From positions 124,001 to 188,000 of the forward strand of contig PTEX01000194.1 of the NCBI GenBank assembly GCA_003342815.1: a stretch of DNA of 64,000 nucleotides. Reading direction: 5' to 3'. Positions 15,067-28,200 of the stretch are shown piece after piece. This stretch comes from Eudromia elegans. Taxonomy: Eukaryota; Chordata; Aves; Tinamiformes; Tinamidae. Positions within the stretch are counted from its first letter, which is position 1, and each line of letters starts with the position of its first letter. The notes beneath the pieces are model-generated. The model searched no databases. It was given only the letters and a program-made list of their open reading frames with translations, and was not told the origin of the DNA. The translations under genes and the position numbers were made by a program.

Positions 15067-15088
15067 AAAAAAAAAAAGAAAAAAAAAA
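15067..15088 (+). repeat. A-rich tract
   Basis: Two A runs separated by one G. No adjacent SINE or LINE body was recognised. Confidence 0.8.
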
Positions 15089-15607
15089 GAACTAAAATCA
15101 TAACTGATTAATGAGCTGTATGGAAATATTTCCTCAGTGCCACCCATGTTTCTCTGGCCCTGATCCTAGAAACACTTCATCACATGTGGAGTTTTATGCA
15201 TAGATACTGTGTGAAAAATACAGCATTGTTTTCCCATGCTTACTTCTGCCTTTTAGGGATATAAGAAGGAAAATGTAAAGACACTTGCTTTCACTGACTG
15301 CTTCTATCTTGTACGACCCAATAACACTGAAACTGCCTTTGTCATGATGGATTGCTAGGAATTGCTTATTGAATGATGGTGGTGCTAAAATGTTTAGAAG
15401 CTTTAACTTTGTATTGATACACCATGATGTCCTTGGGTTTTGACTCTGAGAAACCTTAAATCGAGATTTCCTGGTGGTTAATCTGGTTTTGAAAAAAAAA
15501 ATCTTAATTCAAGCATTTTTCCTTGCCTACTATATACACTTTACAATATACACTTAATAGAAATTCTTTCTTTCAGAAGCACTTGTTTTTTGTCTGAGAC
15601 GGTATAG

Positions 15608-15643
15608 GCTATATGTATATGTGTGTACACACAGATATGTATA
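15608..15643. repeat. imperfect palindrome with alternating TG/CA core
   Basis: The 14-bp core tgtgtgtacacaca (15620-15633) is a perfect palindrome, flanked by partly symmetric tatatgtata and gatatgtata arms. It is about 310 bp upstream of exon 4. Confidence 0.75.
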
Positions 15644-15950
15644 CTGTGAAATACAGGTTAGTATTGCATCTTAAATCAGTCCTGGCACAGTATGAAGATG
15701 TTATGCTGAAACCTGACTGACCGACGCATTCTTATTCTTTGTGTTGCCAAACATGAAACGTGGTCACCTCCAAAGGGAAGCAAAGTATATTTTAACTGAG
15801 AACAGTTATTCCTGTATCTGGAATAAACCTAATTTGGTGGAAAACATTTCAATCTCTCTAGAGTCTTTGGAGGGAGACTAGTTTAAGGGTTTGCATGTTC
15901 AAGTTGTAAAGGNTTGACAGCCTTTCCTCTAATTTGTGTTTGCTTTCTAG

Positions 15951-16233
15951 TCAGGTTTAATAAGGACACGGAAGATCGAATTCCTTATATCTCCATTACC
16001 TCAGCAGCTAGCGAAGGAGCACAACTACACATCACCTCCTGGACACCACCCACATGTGTTATATAAACGGACAGCAGAAGAGAAGGTGCATCAGTACACA
16101 GTACGGTCCAATCCCAAATACTTTTCCCTTCGGCATCACAGAATTCACTCTTCCCACAAGTCTCATGCTCAAGCAAATGGTTACCACCATGGAAGGTTTC
16201 AAAAGCAACATTTTTGTGGACGTCGCAAGAAAT
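15951..16233 (+). CDS. ADAMTS18: ADAMTS18 exon 4 (late prodomain)
   Basis: The acceptor is tgctttctag and the donor is AAAT|gtatgt. The exon is 283 bp, begins in phase 0 and leaves one base over. It encodes [19 protein letters not shown], then a glycosylation site in [17 protein letters not shown], a His/Ser-rich variable stretch, and HFCGRRKK. The Cys of HFCGRRKK is the conserved prodomain Cys proposed in this family to act as a cysteine switch; the adjacent basic run could be a second convertase site. The last codon (Tyr) is completed by the next exon. Reading through the donor would instead give Cys-Met-stop, which supports the splice call. Confidence 0.96.
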
Positions 16234-19200
16234 GTATGTAAGGAAACTTTCTCTCCTTGATTGAGATGGTGACTTTTAAAGCCTGTATGGTGTTNCTTAG
16301 GTCACCTTTGTGATGAAGATGCTATAATGTTAAGTGTTAAGGTTATAAAGGGAAATAGATATGAGTAACTTGACTACTCACTTAAATTTAAGCCATCATC
16401 CTTGTTATTAAGCTATAAGAATCACGGATTAGTTTACTTATTCTCCACCCAAATTAAAAGATCCTATGCCTGACTTTCTTGAAACTGAGCTAGATGTCAG
16501 TAAGCCAGCCTGTTTCAGACTGCCACTTTTGCACAGCTACTTTGGGATATGTAATTAATTAGGCTTGAGTATGGAGGAAAAGCTTTTTAAACATTAAGTT
16601 CTGACAGGATAGAGGATCTGTCTTTCAGAACTCACCATTTGATAATGAAATTTTCAGCAACTGAGATCTTTAAAATGAGCCTCCCACATAAACTGTTTAA
16701 ATAAAATTTTGTAGCCACCTCTTAAAAAACATATTGGAATATATTATCCTGCCAAGGTCTATTCTGAGTCCTTAACAAGGCCCTCAAATTGCATGACATA
16801 TTAGAGGCCCCTTGAAGCCTATAGCTGTGCTTATAGCATTCAGCTGATTCCATTTGAAAGCTGATCTGCTTCTGGACTGAGTTTCTTAATAAGAGTCTCT
16901 AGGACTGCACACAGCATTGACAGCTTGGTCTCAGGCTATGTATGTCCAGCCACCTACCTGAGTTCTGAGAAAATGGGCAGGTTGCTTCCAAAAGCTATAT
17001 AGGAAAGAGTAAAGAAAATTAATAGTAGGAAGGAGAAAGGAGGTAGCAGAAATGGTGGCTAAGACTGATGCCTGTCTGAGGATATGAGGTCCTAGCTTGA
17101 GTTCCAATTAGGGTTTACATTAAATGAAGAACACAGAGGTTGCACCCAAGAGTGAAGAGTTTAATATAAGTGATTTACCCTTTGTCACTTAGGCACTTGG
17201 CATCAGAAGCACTGTTAAAATCCATTTAAATAAGGTAGCATTTAATTACCTTAGCCACAAACTCCTCTTTAGTCCTCCACTTCAAACAGTACATACCTGT
17301 GACCCTCTGAAAGAAATGAGAGAGGAATTCTAAAAAAGAGCAGGTTTTTAACTAGCCTTCATGAAAGTGTAGAACAAGTATAACTCATGTTCATTAAATG
17401 AATGCAATACAAATAAACTCATATGATTGTTAACCGAGTAGGTAAAACAAAGGATATAGAAGAAAAGATAGCACTCACATAAAGGCAACATGCCTTCTAA
17501 GATTCGTTGAAGCTCAAGGGAAAGCTTCTTCTCTTTCTTTGTGCTTTTTACATTTTTCTCTGGCCTTGTTCTGAGATCAGAAGTCAGTTTGAAATCTTGA
17601 GGAAGATCAGTTTGGACACTGGGAACAGAAAATTTCAGCCTGAATGAACAAAAGCATAAGAGCTGAGGATGCAGAGTTATGGAAGGCAGGCTGCTGTTAT
17701 TAACACTGCCTATATTCACGGTTAAATTATCCNGAACTAACCGTGGATCCAAGTTTGCTGATCAATAAGAGTGTTGAGTACATAGTCACCTTTAATGGCA
17801 TAAAAACTTGCTGCACTCACCATCTTTTAAAATGTCATATACCAGCAGTCTGTACGCAGTAGAGAAGCCATTTAATCATCTTTCAAATCCTTCTTGATAA
17901 TCTAAATGTTTTCAGATCATGCAAACTGAATGGATTGTAGTCAGTGGCTCACACTTGAAAGATACTGCCGCTGCCCATGTTTTATTAGTAGCTAAGAAGT
18001 TAATTTGAGAGAAAAACTACGCTCGCTGCTTGTCAGTGATCAGTCTATGGGGTATGTGAATATGAATGCAATTTTTTATGAGTTAAGTGCCTTCAGGTTG
18101 TTTTGCCTTCAAAATAATACATGAAAAGTGATGTACATTGAACTGCACACTTCATTCTTGGGTGAGGAATGTCAACATGTTTTCAGAAGAGAAGTTCTTT
18201 GAGCTTGTAAAGGAAAATTCCTTGTAATGAATTTTACATTTAAAAGTCTTGCTTATACAGGGACTTGCANTGTTAAATATATTTCAGAGTGACTCAGTTC
18301 TTTGAAAGTAGATACTGTTGTCTATTCTATGATATTCTTGATTTCAGAGTAGAGGAGGGGAAGCTACAGTTTTAACCCTGCCATTGGAATATCTTTTTGA
18401 TGAGGCACAGGGAGGACTTATTAGTTATCTAAGACACCCTCACTCATATTGCAACCCTATGTCCAAAAAAAAAAAAAAGAAATATCTTACTTTTATCCAA
18501 ATAATATGTGAAGTTAACTTTGGGTTAATTCTTGATGCCAAGGAAACACAGCAATATGCAAAAGAAGCTAAGAGCATTATAGGTTATAGCTTTCTTTCCC
18601 ATTTTCTGTCTCTTTGAGTGGGTCCATTTTTTNCCCATGCAGTTATACAAACACAAAGAGAAAAGTGCACTGTCCCACTGACTAAGCCTTGATTGCTGTT
18701 TCCTGACATTTCTTATACTAAATAAATATATCCCCAGCAGGGATAATCTAAACGATAAATTTGCATAGAAGGGTAATGTCAGTCAGACAGCACCCAGACA
18801 AGAATCCTGTTTTGGGCGAGTGTCTCCCTTCTGTGCTCATGGTGGACATCTATTGTGGAAAGGAGTTTTTGAACCACCTGCTAGATAAGTAGCACATATT
18901 GAACACCTGAGAAAGTTACCAGCTGAACAAAGCAAGTGTTAGAAATTCTGTGTACATCTTTTGCTGCAAATGTTGCGATTTTGTTAGATTAATTCCTTGC
19001 TTTGAACTGTTTATTGCATACAAATGTGCTTATTTTTGATTCCTTCCCCGTAAGTATCCCTGTTACTATCAAGAATGAATTGGATCTTATTTGCTAAATA
19101 TATTAGAATGTCCTACAAGTATTAGATCAAATGTATATAAATAATCTAAGGATCTAAACCTGTATTATTTAATTATGTGTTAAAACTGCTTATAGGTGAT

Positions 19201-22200
19201 CTGAATCCTTTCCAAAACTGAATTCTATTTCCTTTTAGATGCACCTAAACCACCCACAGAAGAGACATACATTCGTTCAGATGAATATGGGACTTCTCCA
19301 AGGTTCAAAAGATCATCTGCTAAAATTCAGAAAAATGGGAGTCTAAATGTTGAAACCCTTGTTGTGGCAGATAAAAAAATGCTGGAGAAACATGGCAAAG
19401 AAAATGTAACTACTTATATCTTAACAGTTATGAATATGGTAAGATCTGATGTAACTGAAGTATGTCTTTCCCTGTGGAGTACTGGTGTGTCAAAGTAGTA
19501 CCTGTCATCAGACAAACAGTGATAGCAAAAGAACATGCATGCTTTAGGCAAAAAAGCTGTTCTTCAAGCCTAGTCTTATATATTATTTATACTTAAAAGT
19601 TGCTTGAAAATACATCTGTAAATCAGCACGGCTATAGCAATACTGNTACATAAAAAAGCAGGAATCTTTGGAGAGTATTAAAAATATTAAAGTGTTTCTT
19701 TCATATTACAAAGAAGAAAAAAGGTACTCATATTGAAAGTTTCATTTCCCTCAGTATTATAGAAGCTTTACTTTGTTTCACCTCATGTCACTCCTTGAAA
19801 CAAAAATTTCTAAGAAAGTATTTATGCTGAGAAACACAATTTAACTGGAAATATTCCTTCCTAATTCCTTTAGGATTTCCTCTGCTTTAGTTTTGTATTG
19901 CAAAAACCTAAACTTGATTACACTTGATCCAGAAGAACAAGGACAGAACAAAACCCTGTGAAATCAACAGAAGTTTTTAAATTTTTTTAAATTGATGCAG
20001 TGGTTTGGAGCATAATTCTTCTGGGTTAAACTCTTTTGGATTAATCCTACAAGGCATATAATTATAGTAATTTGTATTGAAAATTTGAAGCCCAATGGAA
20101 TAATCTATATACATTTAGTCAATTGTTAAAAAATTATACACATAAGTAATATTTCCTACTTGAATAATCATTACAGGTTTCCAGTCTGTTTAAAGATGGA
20201 ACAATTGGAAGTGACATAAATATTATCGTTGTGAGCCTTCTTCTTTTGGAACAAGAGCCTGTAAGTTGCATAATTCTTATGTAGTACACTTTATTTGACA
20301 GCTTCACAAGAAGGAGTGGACTTTCATTGGAGGTTGCTTAGGAAATGAAACACAAGAGAAAGACTGAATAAAGTCACTTTTTCTACATTTCACTGTTTCT
20401 ACTTTTTTGATTGTAAATCCTGATTTTGATTGAAATGTTCTTGAGACATTTTGAAATGCTTCTGCTGACAACTCCCTGCCTGTTCTTGAAGAGAGATTGC
20501 TGGAAAGAGAAGTCTACTTAAGAAGTGGTAGTGGTCTAACTAAGAATGACTTTCCACAGTATGATCAGGAGTAAGGAGTCAAAAGTTCCAAACTGAAGAC
20601 AGCATGTAAAGAGAGGTGGGAGTTGAGCCTATTCTTTGGGCCATGGTAGTGAAAGAAAATAAGATAAAATCTATATTGATAAAACTAAATATGAATTTAT
20701 GGAGAGTCAACATAACTTGATGATGTTGTTCCTGCACAGAAATCTCTGAACATTTTAAACAAAAGGCTGAAAATATTTTAGCTTTCAACTTTTATAACAA
20801 CCAAATATATTTGGACCCAATAAGGAACTAGTGCAATCCTTTCATTATCAACTTAATTCCAATCACTAGCTTTGAAAATAACTATTTGTCTGATAGAGGT
20901 TCAATTTTATTTTATAACTGTGATTCATCGATCAACAGAATTGGTCATCACAGTTAACATGAGAAGGCATAATTTAATATGCAACAAATATGAAAAAAGT
21001 AACTTCATTTTCCCTACTCATCTCTTCTTCCTTCATTTACTTTCCTCAAGTACTGGTGGAAGCACCTTATTTCTGTGTCTGTGAAATATCTACAGGGTGG
21101 ATTATTGATTAACCACCATGCGGACCAGTCTCTGAACAGCTTTTGTCAATGGCAATCTGCTCTGGTTGGGAAGAATGGAAAGCGGCATGACCATGCCATC
21201 TTGCTTACGGGTTTTGATATCTGCTCTTGGAAAAATGAGCCCTGTGATACTTTAGGTATGGTATGGAAATTTGTTCTGAGAAACTCATGATTCTCAACAG
21301 CAGCATATTGATTATTAAAACTGAACTATTTCAGAATAAAGGCCAGTTTTCCACATAACTGTAATTTTACAGTTTTACAGAACAGTATTAACATAACATG
21401 TTTTCCTTTGAGATATCTATAAGAAAATGAGAATTATNGGTATATTTATTCCAGCAAAAGTGACAAAATAAACTTTAAGAAGATATCCTCCTTTTCTAGG
21501 ATTATCTTTGAATCTAAAAATATTTCTGGGCCACTCCGATTTTTGTTTTCTGTAACTATTTGGTTCTTCATGAATCCATAATTTGGGACCATTAGGGACA
21601 TGAATGGGGAAAGAATAATGTTTACTGGAAAAATGCATTTCTTTTGTGTTAGTTTTGATTTGCATATGCTCCTTATACAAGAATCTTTTTATTATGCTGA
21701 AATTCTTCCATGGTAAAACTCTCAAGTGGAAAACTATCTTCATGTATGACAACAGACAAACACTGATCTATTAACAACCTCTTTTAATACCTCCTTCCTC
21801 TAGGATTTGCCCCTATCAGTGGTATGTGCAGTAAATACCGTAGCTGCACCATCAATGAAGACACAGGCCTTGGACTGGCTTTTACAATTGCTCATGAATC
21901 TGGACACAAGTAAGTTATTTTTCATGATTCTTGCATTCTCTTTCTATAAACAGATATGTAAATGAATGGAAACATAGTATCAATTAATATACATTGGCTA
22001 ATTATTGATAATTTACAGAGCAATATAATTGTTAGACTTCCCACTAATACATTGTTTTTTATTAAAAATCATCTCTTCAGCAATCAAAAAAAACCACTGT
22101 GGGATTTTCATCAGTTTTGTTGCTGTAGGTGGAGAGGCTCTATTCTGACACAGGTACATCATTATTGCTCCTACTTTGTCAGGACGCTGTAGACAAAATC

Positions 22201-25200
22201 AAGTCAAACAGAAATCAAGACACTCCACTTAAAGATGTGTCCTGCTGTAGAATTAAGGGCTGAATTGGCTTCTTTTGGTTCTTTTCATTTTGTTTTTATT
22301 TGCCATTATGAATATTCCAGTAATTAATCACAGCAAACAGAAAGAGCTGACAATAATAATCTCAGTGTCCCTATGCTTGTGTCCTGTGCTGGTAGACCAC
22401 TTGCTCCTGGTAGTAGTGTGGTTGCTTCAAAAAGAGAAGGGCCACAGCAGCTCACAGTTTGGAGACACAATCTCTCGGAGTCTCTTAAAGGTAGCTTTCC
22501 AGAAGACTGTGTGGTTCATAGGATCTTGCATCCATCCATCCCATTCAACTCCTCCTTCTGCATATATTATGTTCATTGGCTTTCTGTTNGATTTCTGTGG
22601 TAATTAGACTGTCGTTTTTCTAAGAATTGTTGTCTGAAAACAAATCAATACNATGGAAGCTCAGCTACTCTGAATTGTTCATTAAGATTTCATGAAGATG
22701 GTTAGGCTTTGCTGTTCTTTTTCCCAAATGATTGTGAATTCCTTTTACACAACTTGCATGTTTTTGATTTTAGAGCTCCAACAGAATTTCTAACCACTGG
22801 CAGTATGGCAGCATAGCTTCTCTCTGCGGTGCAGATCACAAACGTGAAGGGGTTAGAGAAAGGGTAGGAGAAAACGTGGGTACAGGATTGTCATTTTCTG
22901 CAGCAAATACCTTTGTGAAAGGCAGTGCTACTGTATTCTGCTGTTTAGTCAAGGCATGAATCCTTCCGATTCTGCATGACTGCATCAGGACTATTTAGTT
23001 TTCATTGTACAGATATGCTTTACAGTATATACTATGACCTAATGTCTACATGAGTGACCCTTTCACAGGTTTCTGTATATCTGAAGGGAAACAAGGAATT
23101 AAAGAATAATCCAGCTACCAGTGAAGTCCATGGGAACAGTGCCAACGCTTTCACTGGGATCAAATAAGTAAAATACCTATGGCTTGATGCTCATGTTACA
23201 CTCATGCAATTTCACTGACCTCAGTAAATTTTTTTAATTCCCTTCCATCAGGGTTAGGAGAGGATCAGGTCCGTAGATTATTTTTCAAGAATTATTCCCC
23301 TTAGTCTTTTGTTGCCTGACTTCATCTTTTCNGTATTCTTTTTGAGAAAACTATATATTAAGTATATGTATCTTATTCTTGGATTTTTTTATGTCGTGGG
23401 ATTCTTTCTTTTTCACCATTACCATTTTATTCAGCCTGTCCTTGGTTTACTTACCTGCTGCTACATTGTACTCCTCCATATTTTCTAAAAGGATACATTT
23501 TATCTCCTGGGAAAACATAACCAAACAAAAAAAATGCCTGTCATAGATCCAAGATGTCTTTGCTCAGACTGTATATTTTGAGATGGTTGATATGTAGGCA
23601 GTATACAACTATGACTGAAAATAAGGTCCGCTAGTGCTTTACCTCCATGCATCTCCATGGGACTCTCTTTGTACATGCCCTAAACGTCCATCTTCCCTTT
23701 TGCAAGGGTTAACAACAACTAGCAAGGTCTTTCTTGTTTAGCACAGCAGAAGTGCTGCTATTATCATTCTCTTTATTGGGCATGGATATCAATATCTGAG
23801 TACTGTGTTTTCAGTTGTTCCCAAAACATTCAGAAAATTGCATAGACGCTTAATGTAAAAACACTGCTTGAAATAATTACAGGGAAAACTGGGTTGTGAT
23901 GTACTTTGACAGACTTGATTTTAAGATTAATCCACTAATGAAAAGGTTTCTGTGTTTATGAACTTTGTGGATTTAAGAGTGAAAAATAGTATCATTGTGG
24001 TTATTACTGGAAATGACATAATGAAATTCTTTACTCATCCCCAACTATGTCACTGACACAATGCACAAAATGGCCTGATACAAATATTCTCTCAAACTGT
24101 GGACTGTTCAGTTATTGCTGTGATATATGGGGCTACAGCCTACAGACCTAGCTTTAATTCTTTGTGGTANATTCTGGTGGTTAATTCATCATGGGGCTTT
24201 TGTCAGCTTTGATTCATTTGCTGGCAGAAGAGAAAATTCTGCTGGAAGCAAGAAGCTAAGTTACTGGGCAGGATTAGGAGATGGAAGGGCCCATGGAGTG
24301 AAAAATGGCTTCACAGTAATTTCTCTAATGCAATTGTCTGCATGAGTCATTATTCACAAGGTTTTTGTTTCTGTTTTAATAAGATACTGCATGTGTTGTT
24401 CATGTGACAATATGGTTCCTAGAGTATAAACCTGATTTGGGCATTGATTTGTATATTATTGTCCCATTTGACTAATGCTACAAAGACCAAGTGCTACTTT
24501 TGACTTTGACCTCTTATAATATGCAACACTGCAAGCAACTTGGCATCCATTTATCTGTAGGGGAGGCGCTGTAGACAGTGGCAAGTCAGTTTTTCTCCCG
24601 TTAGCCTAAGCAGTTGCTTCCAAGAACTATATCACTAGGAGTGAGGAAGATGACTCCAAGTAACCTCCGTTCTTGGCTTGTTCTGCGATGACCAACAAGG
24701 CAGCCAAGTACAACAGTGATTTTTATAATATGAGGTGAAACACTATGATGGCTGAATGCATTCAGTCTTTTCAGACGCACCACAAAATAGCTCCTAGATA
24801 ATAAGTTTCATTGGCAATGCATGATACAATAAANAAGCAGAATTTCAGGACAGAGAAGTTGTTTAGCTATGAAATGTCTCTCTCAGCTTGCAGCTCTGGT
24901 ATCTGTGTGCCAGTGTCTTGTCCTTAGCTCATACTGCACAGCTTCGGTGCATCACCAATTTATGGAAACTTTACCATCTTTCTCTAGTCAGTTAAGTGTA
25001 TGAAGGCAGCAGCACCTGGATGATATAAACAGGAGCTTTTTTCATACTAATAGTCATTTATATTTTGGTTTGTGCATGTTTTCATCCCCACATGGAATAC
25101 AAGCATAGAGATATTTCTTACGGCATTCCTTCTCCCCAGATTGTGTCTTGCTTCTGATTGATCTACATTTCTGCTCTCATGTATGGTTCTCTTTTCAGCT

Positions 25201-28200
25201 TTGGTATGATTCATGATGGAGAAGGAAATCCTTGTAGAAAAGCTGAGGGTAATATTATGTCTCCCACCCTCACAGGAAACAATGGAGTGTTTTCTTGGTC
25301 CGTGTGCAGCAGGCAGTATCTCAACAAGTTTCTCAGGTAGGTCATATCTAAATTTGGACTACAGCCAGGGAATATATCTTAGTAGCAGGGCATGAACTCT
25401 GNAACAGACATAAAAATTACTAAAGCGTGAAATTTACTTCATTTAAAATGTGCTAAAACCAATGTACTATTTGAGCCCACACGCTTGAACTTATGAGGCG
25501 TATAAGTGGTATGCTATGTATGCAAAATGTCTTTGTCCTGCCTCTTTTTAGAAGAATGAATTTCACCCTCCATGAATATCCTGCAGTAATGACTGGCATG
25601 CCATTCTTTCCCAGGCATTCCTGTCCACAACTTGGTTTATTAGAGAATTAGTAGGAAATGAACACAAAAGGGGACAGACTCAGCGGTACCAAGTTAATTA
25701 TGAAATGTAAATTAACACTAGTGCCCTTTCTCCCTGAATTTTCCCTTCTGATCTAGTTTGTGCCATGAGTAAGCACATTTTACATTTTTCATATACTGCT
25801 TCTTGGATGGAGCAAAAAAGAGAAAGAGCGAAAGAGATGTCGGTTGTTTCTCCAGCACATTGGCATAATTCAGTGGCGCTTCTAAAGGAGCTGTTTTTTG
25901 ATGCATATTTAATATAATGAAAATTATAGTCCTTTTTTCCCATACAAATTTATTTGATTTTGTTAGCCCTATATGGGCATAATGTGCATCATTCCAAAAA
26001 ATGTGTACACAGTACTAAGTCTGAGATCCTAAAGAGGTGTTTTTAATGTTAAATCCTTAATTCCTCAAAATGAATCAATATTAAGAGCCCAGATACTTCT
26101 GTGGATAAATTAGTGTCTTACACTAGCAGACAGAAAAGATGACACAGTTTTGGTCATTTGGGCTGCTACAGTGATCAAAGATATTCTAAGTACAGAAGCA
26201 AATTGCAAATGACAGTCACAGAAGCCCTCCAGCATGCAGTGTGGTCCTGATAAATCCAACATGGATGGACCTTCTGCANATATGGATCCTCAAGCAAATA
26301 TGAAGGAAAGTAGCCCATAGGAAAGCACCTTTGGTCTTGAGACAGACACAGCCCACTTAAAACACACTACATAGCCACAGCAGCCTTTGGCGTGTCAATC
26401 CACTTGAAGCGAAGGGATCATTGCCCGTCTTGATTCTATTCATTATCTTATATCCAGACTTTGGGGATCCATTTAAGGGAAAGCAGCAGACAGGATCACC
26501 TTGTTCTTGGTTACATAGAAATAAAGGGAGAAAAAGAACTTGATAGCGTTCTTTCTTGTTACAATAATGCCAAGGCCTGGAAATTCCTGCATCTTAAAAC
26601 TTTTCAGGTCAGGCNACCAACAAGATATCAAGATATTTTGGCTTCTGCAGCAGATATTCTCATTCTAGTGCATGGCAATAAAGCTAGTTAAAGGTACTGT
26701 ATACCCTGCTGTGTGTTTTTGCTGTTCTGTAGCAAATAAAATATTTTGATAAAAAAGATGATAGTCATGATTAATCTACATTCTCATTATAGTACAGCTC
26801 AAGCTGCTTGCCTGATTGATGAACCTAAGCAAACAGGACAGTATAAATATCCTGACAAGCTGCCAGGGCAGATCTATGATGCTGATACCCAGTGCAAATG
26901 GCAATTTGGAATGAAAGCAAAACTGTGCAATCTCAGCTTTGTAAAGGTACCTATTGATATCCTTTTGAAAAGTTAAATTGCATTACAGAACTGCAGTGCA
27001 CTTATAAATAAGTATGAGTAATATAATGTTCTCCAGAGGGCTGGGGTATTTCTCAACCTTATCTTGCTTGGCAATTTAGTCTGAAAGCACTGGCCTCCCT
27101 TGAGGAATATCACCCTCCCAAGGGAGTCTCTGAAAGAAATGTGTTCTTTCCAGGAGGTAGATGCTTGCATACATAACGATCCATCAGGTCCTGCCTGCCA
27201 TGCTAGGGAAATTAGCAGGCAGTGCTGCTTTGATCAGAGCTTTCACAGAGCGTTGGTGGGGGGAAAGGGAGAAGTTCACTGTGTTTTGTTTTGCGCTTAT
27301 GCATCAGCATGGAAGTCTGCAACAGATCTGTAGGGTTATTTTAGAACAATAAAATGTAATTTATATTCTTGTGTTTTGACTGAGGATTAACCTGTTATTT
27401 TAGAGACTTACTACAGCCTTTGCTCATCTCTTCAGAAAAGATGTTTTATTAAATAATCCAGAGTGCTCATTCTGAAAAGAAGTGTTGTAATTTCTTATAC
27501 TCCTATTATTATCTGGCATTATTTTGATTTATCTTATTCTAACCACATTTATCAGGTGATAGCATCTGTTTTTCCTCTACTGTCAATAAACAAAAAGTGA
27601 GAGTGAAAAACACTGTGAAGAGACTGTGTTTCCAGACATCTCCTGTGTTTTAGAAAACCAGGTCTCTNTGGAATTTCATTACTCCCACAGAGTTTTTTTA
27701 ATTGTGACCTTGAACTTCTTACCACAGTTTTTGTTATCCTGTAGTCTCACATTCAGAAAAGTTTTTTTTTAAAAAAATTCCAGTGAAATGGTGCATGAAC
27801 AGAAAGACAATATACTGAATATTGCTCTGCTAAGAATCTGAAACTCTAGACTTTCTAAGTTCAGAAGAAGGTAATAAAGGTAGCAGAGGCATACATCATT
27901 TATTACTGTTTCTGAATACCAGGAAATCATGGGCAATTATACAAGTACAAATTCTTTTTCTTTTCAGGATATTTGCAAGTCTCTCTGGTGTCACAAAGTG
28001 GGTCACAGATGTGAGACAAAGTTCATGCCAGCAGCAGAAGGAACACCTTGTGGCATAAATATGGTATGCTATTTTATTAATTTATTGTTAGAAGGTATTG
28101 GGTCAAATACTAACTCCTGTCAAAACCAGTTTTCTCCACATTACTGCAGGTTTCGTAACATGGAATGCAGATTTGCTGAGTACAAGACTGCATTGCAAAA

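Larger units (their letters stand above)
1..15950 (+). other. ADAMTS18: 5' flank of the first visible exon; probably end of ADAMTS18 intron 3
   Basis: No exon matching the missing ADAMTS18 exons 1-3 was seen; I looked for the conserved pre-exon-4 prodomain segment with its QCFYQG-like motif. Open frames here are short, overlap on both strands and resemble no known family. The stretch holds a possible CR1 fragment near 1168, a CpG-rich patch at 5390-5640, a milder GC-rich patch at 9990-10260, an 18-bp palindrome at 12825 and an A-rich tract at 15067. It is called intron 3 because exon 4 starts in phase 0 with SGLIRTRK right after an acceptor. A small missed exon cannot be excluded. Confidence 0.7.

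Noticed and set aside
16054-16260. Open frames running through exon 4 into the intron on both strands
   Set aside because: They are other-frame or read-through shadows. The true frame runs SGLIRTRK to HFCGRRKK and splices at 16233.
17348-17752. 134-codon minus-strand open frame in intron 4
   Set aside because: Contains an N and resembles no family; AT-rich chance frame.
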